Numbered from the stretch's first letter, positions 1-5,271 are shown. The stretch: DNA of 10,715 nucleotides from Halovenus sp. (GCA_003551265.1 PUMG01000168.1:1-10715), one strand, 5' to 3'. Notes: generated by a model not told the origin, from the letters alone. Numbers and translations are program-made.

Positions 1-1217
1 ACGGTGAGTCGCTGTACCTCGTGACTGACCGCGGTGCGGACACGACGTATCTCGCGCGGATGGACGCTGACTCGGGCGAGCTGGAGACGCTCAGAGAGGG
101 TGGTGACTGGAACATCGACGGTGTTGCACTCGACGAGGAGAGCGGGTTGCTGGTCTACTCGCGAAACGTTGATGGCTACACAGAGCTCACGCTTGGGGAA
201 CTCACCGGCGAGACCGAACTCACAGCGCTCCCGATGCCGGAACTGCCAGGAAACGTCGCTGGTGGTGTCAGTTTCGGACCCGACGCGAACCGACTTGCGC
301 TCTCGTCGAACGGCCGCGCGCTCAACACCAACGTCTCGGTGCTCGATATCGAGTCACTCCGTGACACCGACGACAGCGAGACGCCCGGGGAGACAGTGAC
401 GCGCTGGACGCGGGCATCGACAGCGGGAATCCCACGTGAGACGTTCGTCGAACCCGAACTGGTTCGCTACGAGACGTTCGATGGCCGCGAGATTCCTGCG
501 TTCTTTTCGCTGCCCGAAACGGTTCCAGACGACGGTGTCTCAGTCATCGTTGACATCCACGGCGGTCCCGAGAGTCAGCGTCGACCATCTTTCAGCGGGT
601 TGACGCAGTACTTCCTCGCACAGGGATACGCAGTTTTCGAGCCGAACGTCCGGGGGTCGACGGGGTACGGTCGCTCGTACACCCACCTCGACGACGTCGA
701 GAAACGGATGGACTCCGTCAGGGACATCGAGGCGGCGCTCGACTGGTTGGCCGACGACGAGCGCGTCGACCCCGAGCGGTTCGTCGCCAAAGGTGGCTCC
801 TACGGTGGGTTCATGGTGCTCGCGTCGTTGACGGAGTTCCCCGACCGCTGGGCCGCAGGCATCGACGTTGTCGGCATCGCTAACTTCGTCACGTTCATGG
901 AGAACACCGGTTCGTGGCGTCGCGCACTCCGTGAGGCAGAGTATGGGTCGCTCGAAGACGACCGTGAGTTTCTCGAATCCATCAGCCCACTCAACAATAT
1001 CGAGCGCATCGAAGCCCCGTTGTTCGTCCTCCACGGCGCGAACGACCCGCGGGTCCCGGTCGGGGAAGCCGAACAGATAGCCGAGGAAGCACGCAAACAG
1101 GACGTCCCTGTCGAGAAACTCATCTTCGACGACGAGGGCCACGGCATCTCGAAACTCGACAACCAGGTGGAGGCGTACTCGCGGGTCGTCGAGTTCCTGA
1201 ACGAACACGTCCAGTGA
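1..1217 (+). CDS. S9-family serine peptidase (prolyl oligopeptidase / acylaminoacyl peptidase-like), 5' truncated by window edge
   Basis: This cytoplasmic serine peptidase of the prolyl oligopeptidase clan cleaves short peptides or N-terminal residues. The reading frame is open from base 3, and the GTG at base 21 is internal, so the true start lies upstream. About 404 residues are visible; family members are usually near 600. The first ~130 visible residues are the end of a beta-propeller with repeated strand-turn blades (for example LYLVTDRGADTTYLARMD). The alpha/beta-hydrolase domain follows: an HGGPE oxyanion-loop motif (His codon 558-560), the nucleophile elbow GGSYGG (Ser codon 798-800), the Asp of HGANDPRVP (codon 1044-1046) and the His of DEGHG (codon 1140-1142). 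The catalytic triad is complete, so the enzyme is probably active. It is convergent with the mscS-like gene, with only 10 bases between the stop codons. Substrate specificity cannot be read from the sequence. Confidence 0.93.
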   Translation, partial: GESLYLVTDRGADTTYLARMDADSGELETLREGGDWNIDGVALDEESGLLVYSRNVDGYTELTLGELTGETELTALPMPELPGNVAGGVSFGPDANRLALSSNGRALNTNVSVLDIESLRDTDDSETPGETVTRWTRASTAGIPRETFVEPELVRYETFDGREIPAFFSLPETVPDDGVSVIVDIHGGPESQRRPSFSGLTQYFLAQGYAVFEPNVRGSTGYGRSYTHLDDVEKRMDSVRDIEAALDWLADDERVDPERFVAKGGSYGGFMVLASLTEFPDRWAAGIDVVGIANFVTFMENTGSWRRALREAEYGSLEDDREFLESISPLNNIERIEAPLFVLHGANDPRVPVGEAEQIAEEARKQDVPVEKLIFDDEGHGISKLDNQVEAYSRVVEFLNEHVQ

Positions 1218-1227
1218 TTTCTCATCC

Positions 1228-2019
1228 TCACTGGTTTCGAATCCGAACGACGCCCGAGCGGAGGACTTCTCGGTTGGGGATGATGTACTCTTCGCCGTTC
1301 GTCTCGACGTACGTGACGAACATATCCACCTCCTGTACGATACCACGGGTGTCGTTGATGCGGACTTCGTCCCCGATGGAGTACGGTTCGTTCAGCAGGA
1401 TGTAGATGCCTGCTGCTGCGGTCGTCAGCAGGTCTCTGAAGGCGAGTCCGGCAAGGAATATCAGGCCAAACGCGTACGCGGCGAGGAGAATCAACAGTGC
1501 ATCAGTCGCGACACCGAGTTGTGCAAGCGCAATCAGGACGGCGATGTAGTAGATGCTGTACTTGACGAGAAGCGGGACGATGCTGATTTCGGGGAGTTTG
1601 ATAGACTGCAGGCGCTCCTGAAAGAGGAGCTGTGCTTTCTCGCCCACCAGCAAGCCAGCGATGAGCGCGAGCAGGGCGACGAACAGACGGGGCAGGAAGT
1701 TGGTGACGCGCGACCAGAAGAGGTCGGCTTCGAACACCTGGATGAGGTTGAGCGCGAACAGCGCCACGACAGCGTAGACGAACAGCGCGACGAGCAGTGC
1801 GAGAATGCCTGCTGTCGACGTGCCAAAGCGCTGTGCGGTCCGTTCGAACGACGTGCCTTCGACGGTGTCGGTGACGCCGATCTGTCTGAGAAATCGGTGT
1901 GTCCCTCGCCAGGCGAGGTATGCGAACAGGAGACCGACGACGAGGGCGACGATTGCAACGGTGAGTGCAGTCTCCTCGGAGACGGCACTCCGAATCATCT
2001 CCGGCCAGCGAGTTGGCAT
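1228..2019 (-). CDS. MscS-family small-conductance mechanosensitive ion channel
   Basis: A 263-residue membrane channel expected to open under membrane tension and release solutes on hypo-osmotic shock. Hydrophobic segments lie at about residues 19-38, 68-97, 106-127, 147-168 and 174-200. The last, rich in Ala, Gly and Leu, is the likely pore helix. The MscS beta domain follows at about 212-263, with the family pattern GDEVRINDTRGIVQEV and then EEYIIPNREV. The protein stops about 15 residues after IPN, so the C-terminal alpha/beta cage of E. coli MscS is missing. Its ATG directly follows the TAG of dacZ with no gap, and a GGAGG lies 8 bases before it, so the two genes are almost certainly co-transcribed and possibly translationally coupled. 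c-di-AMP regulates osmolyte and K+ transport in many bacteria; a functional link here is inference from position. Confidence 0.92.
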   Translation of the reverse strand: MPTRWPEMIRSAVSEETALTVAIVALVVGLLFAYLAWRGTHRFLRQIGVTDTVEGTSFERTAQRFGTSTAGILALLVALFVYAVVALFALNLIQVFEADLFWSRVTNFLPRLFVALLALIAGLLVGEKAQLLFQERLQSIKLPEISIVPLLVKYSIYYIAVLIALAQLGVATDALLILLAAYAFGLIFLAGLAFRDLLTTAAAGIYILLNEPYSIGDEVRINDTRGIVQEVDMFVTYVETNGEEYIIPNREVLRSGVVRIRNQ

Positions 2020-2832
2020 CTAGTACTCCTCCGGGTCGAGTTCGAGGACGATTTCGCCCGCTTTGAACGCACGAACCATCCCGTCGCTCTCAGAGAGCAC
2101 GATTGCGATGGCGTTCGTATCGCGGGTGATTGCACCACCAGCCATGTGTCTCGCCCCGAGACCTTTGGGGATGTCGACGCCTTCGGCGGCAGGCTCCAGA
2201 TACCGGTAGGCCGAGACGATTTTCCCGCCGTCGGAGATGACGAACGCGCCGTCGAGACGGGAGAACTCCTTGAGCATCACGTTCACGATCGGGTCGCCGA
2301 CGTGGACGTGGGACTTCTCGAAGGGGTTGTACGACAGCGGACGGGATTTGTTCATCACCTTTCCTGCGTCGCCGACGACGAACAGCGCGCCGACAGGTTT
2401 GCCTTTCTGTCCTTTCTTCCCGAGGTCGATTGCCACTTCGAGCACGTCGCGCACGACGTCGGCGTCTGCCCGGGAGTTTGCGAACAGGTCGTACCCGCCG
2501 GTCGGCGTGAACTCGCCTGCACGAACGCGGACGATGGTGTCAATCTCGGCGTCGTCGAACGACTGTGTGAGACAGACGAGTTCGTCACCCTCTTCGACGA
2601 GACCCTGATTGAGTGCGCCTTCGAGTCCGAATCTGATGCGGCCGTTCACGTCGGTGAAATCCAGCGGCAGCGAGACGAACTCCTCGGCGTCGACCGCGTT
2701 CTGTTTCGCCACGACAATCGTCCGGGGGTCTGCCTCCGAGAACCGTTCGTACGCCGATGTGTCCTGAGAGAAGAGCAAAATCGCGTCGATATCGACGACT
2801 ATCTCGTCCAACAGGTCGCCAAGTCCAGTCAT
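2020..2832 (-). CDS. dacZ: Diadenylate cyclase DacZ (c-di-AMP synthase)
   Basis: This enzyme condenses two ATP into cyclic di-AMP, a second messenger reported to be essential and tightly controlled in Haloferax. The protein has 270 residues from ATG 2830-2832. A distinct N-terminal domain spans about 1-105 and the DAC (DisA_N-type) catalytic domain about 115-255. Catalytic signatures are DGA at residues 194-196 and GLGARHMAGGAIT near 224-236; the usual RHR motif reads RHM (228-230). No transmembrane segment precedes the domain, as expected for soluble archaeal DacZ and unlike bacterial CdaA. A GTG 12 bases upstream (2842-2844) also opens the frame. I prefer the ATG because the N-terminus MTGLGDLLDE fits the family as I recall it and a T-rich TATA-like CTTTTTCG sits 23-30 bases before it. 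The gene is first in an operon with the mscS-like gene. Confidence 0.93.
   Translation of the reverse strand: MTGLGDLLDEIVVDIDAILLFSQDTSAYERFSEADPRTIVVAKQNAVDAEEFVSLPLDFTDVNGRIRFGLEGALNQGLVEEGDELVCLTQSFDDAEIDTIVRVRAGEFTPTGGYDLFANSRADADVVRDVLEVAIDLGKKGQKGKPVGALFVVGDAGKVMNKSRPLSYNPFEKSHVHVGDPIVNVMLKEFSRLDGAFVISDGGKIVSAYRYLEPAAEGVDIPKGLGARHMAGGAITRDTNAIAIVLSESDGMVRAFKAGEIVLELDPEEY
2028..2032 (-). promoter_or_regulatory. Shine-Dalgarno for the mscS-like gene inside the dacZ 3' end
   Basis: On the minus strand GGAGG lies 8 bases before the channel ATG, within the last codons of dacZ. Most genes in this window look leaderless, so an internal ribosome binding site here indicates translation from the dacZ transcript. 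Confidence 0.7.
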
Positions 2833-3050
2833 TACCGTATACACTCATTCAGCACGAAAAAGCGTTGTGACACGTCTGCCGTCCGTCTGCTGACTGTCGC
2901 ACGAACATCCTTGCGTCTTTTTGCCCGTCAGTATTCCAATTCCTGTCGTTGCTGTCTGTTGGCCGCATTCGTCAGGTCGCAGAGAAGTTCGAGTTGTCGA
3001 GCGACAGGACGCCAAGAGATGGGTTCGTTGTAGTGTGGACCAGCCGGGGG
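2833..3050. other. Intergenic region between the winged-helix gene and dacZ
   Basis: This 218-base gap lies between two genes on the same (minus) strand. I see no convincing ORF, RNA gene or repeat. Close to dacZ, at 2855-2862, the minus strand reads CTTTTTCG, a weak TATA-like element suitable for a leaderless dacZ transcript. No T-run terminator after the winged-helix gene is obvious on the minus strand, so read-through into dacZ cannot be excluded. Confidence 0.5.
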
Positions 3051-3425
3051 TTACGGCCACTCTATCGAGAGAGTCTCGACGTTCGTCGCAAACAAGTCGA
3101 GCACTGGGTCGACTTTGTCGAATTCGGGCCCTTTCGAGATTGTGTCTGTCTGGCGGTTCCACTCGATATATCCGGCTTCGTGTAGCTTCGGTAGATGGCG
3201 GTGCACTAACGCCACCTCACTCACAGCAGTATCCCATGCATTGTGAGACAATAAATCAGTCTTCGTCTCGATATCTCCCGATTGCACCAGCAACAGTATA
3301 ATCCGACGGTGACGGTCACACAGATTCTTGAATACTGTATCAAGCTCGGATGTGCTGAGGTGAGACTCACCGTTTTTGTTTTCCGGTGACGACACCGTGT
3401 CTCTATTCCGATGGCTGTATGACAT
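3051..3425 (-). CDS. Small winged-helix (ArsR/DUF7344-like) transcriptional regulator
   Basis: A 124-residue cytoplasmic protein. After a polar N-terminus (1-22), residues 23-95 fit a haloarchaeal winged helix-turn-helix domain: LSTSELDTVFKNLCDRHRR opens helix 1, IILLLVQSG forms helix 2, and VHRHLPKLHEAGYIEWNRQ is the recognition helix and wing pattern seen in ArsR/DUF7344-type regulators. The C-terminal tail (PEFDKVDPVLDLFATNVETL) could be a dimerisation helix. An ATG at 3450-3452 would add nine residues, but it overlaps the TATA-like element TTTATG, which sits 25-32 bases before the ATG at 3423-3425. I therefore chose the inner start, which would be leaderless. It lies upstream of and in the same direction as dacZ; whether it regulates that operon is unknown. 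Confidence 0.8.
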   Translation of the reverse strand: MSYSHRNRDTVSSPENKNGESHLSTSELDTVFKNLCDRHRRIILLLVQSGDIETKTDLLSHNAWDTAVSEVALVHRHLPKLHEAGYIEWNRQTDTISKGPEFDKVDPVLDLFATNVETLSIEWP

Positions 3426-3449
3426 ACAATGGCATACAACGTAGTCCGA

Positions 3450-3457
3450 CATAAATG
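3450..3457 (-). promoter_or_regulatory. TATA box of the winged-helix gene
   Basis: The minus strand reads CATTTATG, with TTTATG centred about 28 bases before the ATG at 3425. This matches the spacing of a haloarchaeal leaderless promoter and helps decide the start codon. Confidence 0.55.
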
Positions 3458-3536
3458 TCAGTGAGACAGTCGTAAGACGTCCAAGCAGGAAAATCAGCAG
3501 AAGACAAGGGTACAGGTAGTGTCTGACGGCTCATGG

Positions 3537-3737
3537 ACAGAACTCACAGGTCGGTCCCGCTTCCAGCAGAAACTCACAGTGAAACTCACGGCGGCAGATG
3601 TGAACCGAACCCAGACGTTCCGGGCGCGTGACCTCGCTTCGCTCGGCCATTCCGGGCCTGCGACTGGCAGAGTTCAAATCCGCCCTCACGAGACCGTTCA
3701 CTGCTCGCGTCCGTTCGCCGCAGAACAGTGGGTTCGG
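3537..3737. repeat. Copy 1 of a ~200-bp repeat ending in a tRNA-Val 3'-end motif
   Basis: This 201-base segment is homologous to 4898-5180. The first 70 bases match at roughly 80 percent. The core 3601-3690 matches 5043-5130 with a few substitutions and a 2-base indel, including 39 identical bases (3632-3670 equals 5072-5110). After a diverged 36 bases, both copies end in AGTGGGTTCGG. In copy 2 that motif is the discriminator-proximal 3' end of the tRNA-Val gene, read on the opposite strand. Copy 1 therefore carries a scar of the tRNA end (3729-3737) with no tRNA behind it, as expected for an old attachment-site duplication. The core also contains GGTTCA/GTTCAAATC T-arm-like sequences in both orientations. 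It does not look protein-coding. Confidence 0.75.
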
Positions 3738-3824
3738 AACGAACCTCCGTACCTGCAGCACCACCTCGTCGAGAGTTGGGACGCCAGCCAGTGCGGCGAC
3801 GGGGGAGACACCACTGAGAACGAT

Positions 3825-3890
3825 TCACAGTTGGACGCCTATTTCGTGTTTCAGTTCGTCCAATTCGTAGTCAGTCAGTGTGTGTTCCAT
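3825..3890 (-). other. Possible 21-codon peptide or gene remnant
   Basis: From ATG 3888-3890 the minus strand encodes MEHTLTDYELDELKHEIGVQL then TGA. The composition is acidic and amphipathic, like the N-terminus of a haloarchaeal protein, and no other frame nearby looks coding. I see no clear TATA box or ribosome binding site at usual spacing. It may be the start of a gene whose remainder was lost when the adjacent repeat arose, a tiny real gene, or chance. Confidence 0.2.
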
Positions 3891-3944
3891 GCAGTTGCAC
3901 CAGCAATGGTGATTCGACCGTTTGGAGCAATAAGAGAGCGTACC

Positions 3945-3968
3945 GTTCCAGAGAGAGGCATCTGGAAC
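3945..3968. repeat. Perfect 8-bp inverted repeat, 8-base loop
   Basis: GTTCCAGA at 3945-3952 is the exact reverse complement of TCTGGAAC at 3961-3968. It lies in non-coding DNA and could be a hairpin or a protein-binding dyad. No gene start is close enough to call it an operator. Confidence 0.5.
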
Positions 3969-4013
3969 AGCGAGAGTGATTGTCGATGGGAAGTCTCGCG
4001 TTCTATTCGCATG

Positions 4014-4084
4014 GTATCAGAGCTGGCGTGCAAGATGGACAGCGCGTGTCTTGCACGACCGAATGGTCTGATTGAGACTGATAC
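4014..4084. repeat. Nested inverted repeats forming an extended hairpin
   Basis: The inner arms CGTGCAAGA (4027-4035) and TCTTGCACG (4049-4057) pair perfectly over 9 bp with a 13-base loop. The outer arms GTATCAG (4014-4020) and CTGATAC (4078-4084) pair over 7 bp. Both sets share the same dyad axis to within about 7 bases. The region is non-coding. It might be a structured RNA, a recombination or replication site of a decayed element, or a small foldback repeat. Confidence 0.5.
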
Positions 4085-4193
4085 GACTTCTCAGTACAGT
4101 GAGTGGGCACAGCAAGTCAAGGACTCCACGTTAATCCTGTTGGAGAATGAACGACCATTCGTAATTCTCTTCCCCCGCAACAAAAAGGTACTT

Positions 4194-4643
4194 TCACTCC
4201 CCCTCGAGTTCGATACCACTTCCGTCGACCAGGTCGTACATCTTCCAGTCTCCGTCCTCCAGTCGAAGCACATACGTAACCGAGTTCATGTACGCACCTG
4301 ACGGTGCGTTGTCGGTGACTTCTGCCTCCACGACAACCGTCTCGTCGTCTTCGTCGACAATCGATACCTCACGAATTGTCCGCTCCCACGATTCGACGGT
4401 TCCTGCGTAATCCCGCTGTTCGTCGTGTGGGAGGTCGAGTGGAGACGATCGGGCGATATCTTCGTGTGCGAGCACCTCCATTTTGTCGAAGTCCGGATCA
4501 ACCAACGCTTCGAGCCACAATTCGACTACTACCTCGGGGTCATCGAACTCCACATCGCCGTCGTCTTCGTCGTCCCCGAGACAGCCAGCGACTGCCGTCG
4601 TCACTGCTGCACCTCCAAGAACTAACAGTCGCTGTCGATTCAT
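4194..4643 (-). CDS. Secreted lipoprotein with a small NTF2/DUF4878-like domain
   Basis: A 149-residue protein predicted to be exported and lipid-anchored outside the cytoplasmic membrane. The N-terminus MNRQRLLVLGGAAVTTAVAGC has a basic start, a hydrophobic stretch and a lipobox VAGC with Cys21. Haloarchaeal lipoproteins of this kind usually use the Tat pathway with RR; here the pair is split as RQR. After Cys21 comes an acidic linker (GDDEDDGDVEFDD). Residues 38-145 follow the helix-rich then beta-strand pattern of NTF2-like domains (VVVELWLEALVDPDF, then VVVEAEVTDNAPSG, then YVLRLEDGDWKMYDLVDGSG). Such domains often bind small ligands, but no ligand or role can be assigned. It has its own TATA box and no operon partner, and is the only clear gene in the tRNA-Val-proximal repeat zone, so it may be cargo of a past integration. 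Confidence 0.8.
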   Translation of the reverse strand: MNRQRLLVLGGAAVTTAVAGCLGDDEDDGDVEFDDPEVVVELWLEALVDPDFDKMEVLAHEDIARSSPLDLPHDEQRDYAGTVESWERTIREVSIVDEDDETVVVEAEVTDNAPSGAYMNSVTYVLRLEDGDWKMYDLVDGSGIELEGE

Positions 4644-4667
4644 ACACCAACTGTCGGACCGTTTGAA

Positions 4668-4674
4668 TACTAAA
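4668..4674 (-). promoter_or_regulatory. TATA box of the lipoprotein gene
   Basis: The minus strand reads TTTAGTA at 25-31 bases before the ATG at 4643, within an AT-rich patch that stands out from the GC-rich surroundings. The spacing fits a leaderless or very short-leader transcript. Confidence 0.6.
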
Positions 4675-4897
4675 TAATCGATAAGTTAAAAGGTCGTATG
4701 AGTTATCGCAGTGTTTCGGTTTTTGCGCCAACGGACGATAGCGCACCACAGCAAACGACTGTGGTGAGTTCCAGTCCGATAACGAACAACACGGCTGCGA
4801 CGGGGGAATCATGAGATTGTCGTCGATGACGTGTCCCCTGCTGACAGATTTGACGCCGTCTGCAATCATCCCACCAATAGCACCGGGGCCGAGTGCT
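4675..4897. other. Gene-free stretch upstream of the lipoprotein gene
   Basis: There is no convincing gene here. A perfect hairpin lies at 4744-4766. On the minus strand, short runs such as LGPGAIGGMIADGV (about 4840-4885) and, in another frame, VAAVLFVIGLELTTVV (about 4755-4805) look like pieces of a membrane protein broken by a frameshift. This is too weak to call a pseudogene. Confidence 0.35.
4744..4766. repeat. Perfect 8-bp inverted repeat, 7-base loop
   Basis: CACCACAG (4744-4751) and CTGTGGTG (4759-4766) pair perfectly across a 7-base loop. It lies about 100 bases upstream of the lipoprotein start and outside any gene. A hairpin terminator, a protein-binding dyad or chance are all possible. 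Confidence 0.45.
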
Positions 4898-4966
4898 GCA
4901 GAACTCACAGATCGGTTCGCTTCGAGGAGAAGCTCACTGCGAGTCTCACGGCGGCTCATCGGAACC

Positions 4967-5048
4967 ACCTCGCCGAAAGATACTTCGCGTTGCTTACTTT
5001 ACCTCCCGAAAACTTCAAAGATGGTATGGGTTCGGGCGGCTTTGAACC
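4967..5048. repeat. 82-bp insertion in repeat copy 2 carrying a tRNA-Val 3'-end mimic
   Basis: This block is absent from copy 1 and is bordered on both sides by GAACC. Its last 22 bases (5027-5048) equal the tRNA-Val 3' end (5172-5193) except for one base. The mimic starts an inverted repeat TGGGTTCGG (5027-5035) / CCGAACCCA (5047-5055). The simplest reading is a further duplication of the tRNA 3' end. Confidence 0.6.
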
Positions 5049-5137
5049 GAACCCAGACGTTCCGGGTGTGGCCTCGCTTCGCTCGGCCATTCCGGGCCTG
5101 CGACTGGCAGGGTTCAAATCCACCCTCACGGACAAAC

Positions 5138-5165
5138 TTGTGCCTCACGGAGTTGTTCGGCACAA
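5138..5165 (-). terminator. Hairpin downstream of tRNA-Val, possible terminator
   Basis: TTGTGCC (5138-5144) and GGCACAA (5159-5165) form a perfect 7-bp stem with a 14-base loop, just beyond the tRNA 3' end on the minus strand. The minus-strand sequence between the tRNA and the stem is AT-rich (CTAATTT). Archaeal termination relies mainly on U-tracts, so the terminator role is tentative. Confidence 0.35.
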
Positions 5166-5171
5166 AATTAG

Positions 5172-5246
5172 TGGGTTCGGGCGGATTTGAACCGCCGGCC
5201 TCCTCCATGTCAAGGAGGTGTCATAACCAGTCTAGACCACGAACCC
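5172..5246 (-). tRNA. tRNA-Val (anticodon GAC)
   Basis: The minus-strand sequence folds as a complete 75-base tRNA: acceptor GGGTTCG/CGAACCC, T8 and G9, D-arm GTC/GAC with the conserved A14, G18-G19 and A21, anticodon stem CCTCC/GGAGG around loop TTGACAT (GAC at 34-36, Val), a 5-base variable loop, T-arm GGCGG/CCGCC around TTCAAAT, and discriminator A73. CCA is not encoded. There is no intron. The 3' half is duplicated in part at 5027-5048 and 3729-3737, consistent with use as an integration target. Confidence 0.96.
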
Positions 5247-5271
5247 TCGCACTCTCCGATACTGCCGGGGG

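Larger units (their letters stand above)
3738..4193. other. Gene-free stretch with hairpins inside the tRNA-Val-proximal zone
   Basis: No ORF here has convincing composition on either strand. The stretch holds two perfect inverted repeats (3945-3968 and 4027-4057, the latter nested in outer arms 4014-4020 and 4078-4084) and a 21-codon reading frame on the minus strand (3825-3890). It lies between the tRNA 3'-end scar at 3737 and the lipoprotein stop codon, and looks like decayed mobile or accessory DNA. Confidence 0.5.
4898..5180. repeat. Copy 2 of the ~200-bp repeat, interrupted by 82 bp and ending in tRNA-Val
   Basis: This segment corresponds to 3537-3737 with one large insertion (4967-5048, 82 bp). 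Without the insertion both copies are 201 bases long. The right end AGTGGGTTCGG (5170-5180) runs into the 3' end of the tRNA-Val gene, so this is probably the original position and copy 1 the displaced duplicate, or the reverse after integration. The core holds a mirror-symmetric CTCGCTTCGCTC (5073-5084) flanked by TGGCC and GGCCA arms. Confidence 0.75.

Noticed and set aside
540..1346. 268-codon minus-strand open frame
   Set aside because: It is antisense to the peptidase catalytic domain and overlaps the end of the channel gene.
1519..3033. 504-codon plus-strand open frame
   Set aside because: It is antisense to the MscS-like gene and dacZ, both of which have clear family motifs. Long antisense frames are common in GC-rich DNA.
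3519..4301. 260-codon plus-strand open frame
   Set aside because: It runs through repeat copy 1, non-coding hairpins and antisense into the lipoprotein gene. The product lacks domain character and is rich in residues unusual for halophile proteins.
4540..4968. 142-codon minus-strand frame with a short membrane-protein-like piece
   Set aside because: Only fragments look coding and they lie in different frames. It overlaps the lipoprotein gene and repeat copy 2, so the evidence for a pseudogene is too thin.
5027..5130. A second tRNA gene suggested by T-arm-like sequences
   Set aside because: Only the T-arm and acceptor 3' pieces are present. No D-arm, anticodon arm or matching 5' acceptor strand can be folded.
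3537..5180. CRISPR array
   Set aside because: There are only two long diverged repeat copies, far apart, with no regular spacer units and no cas genes.
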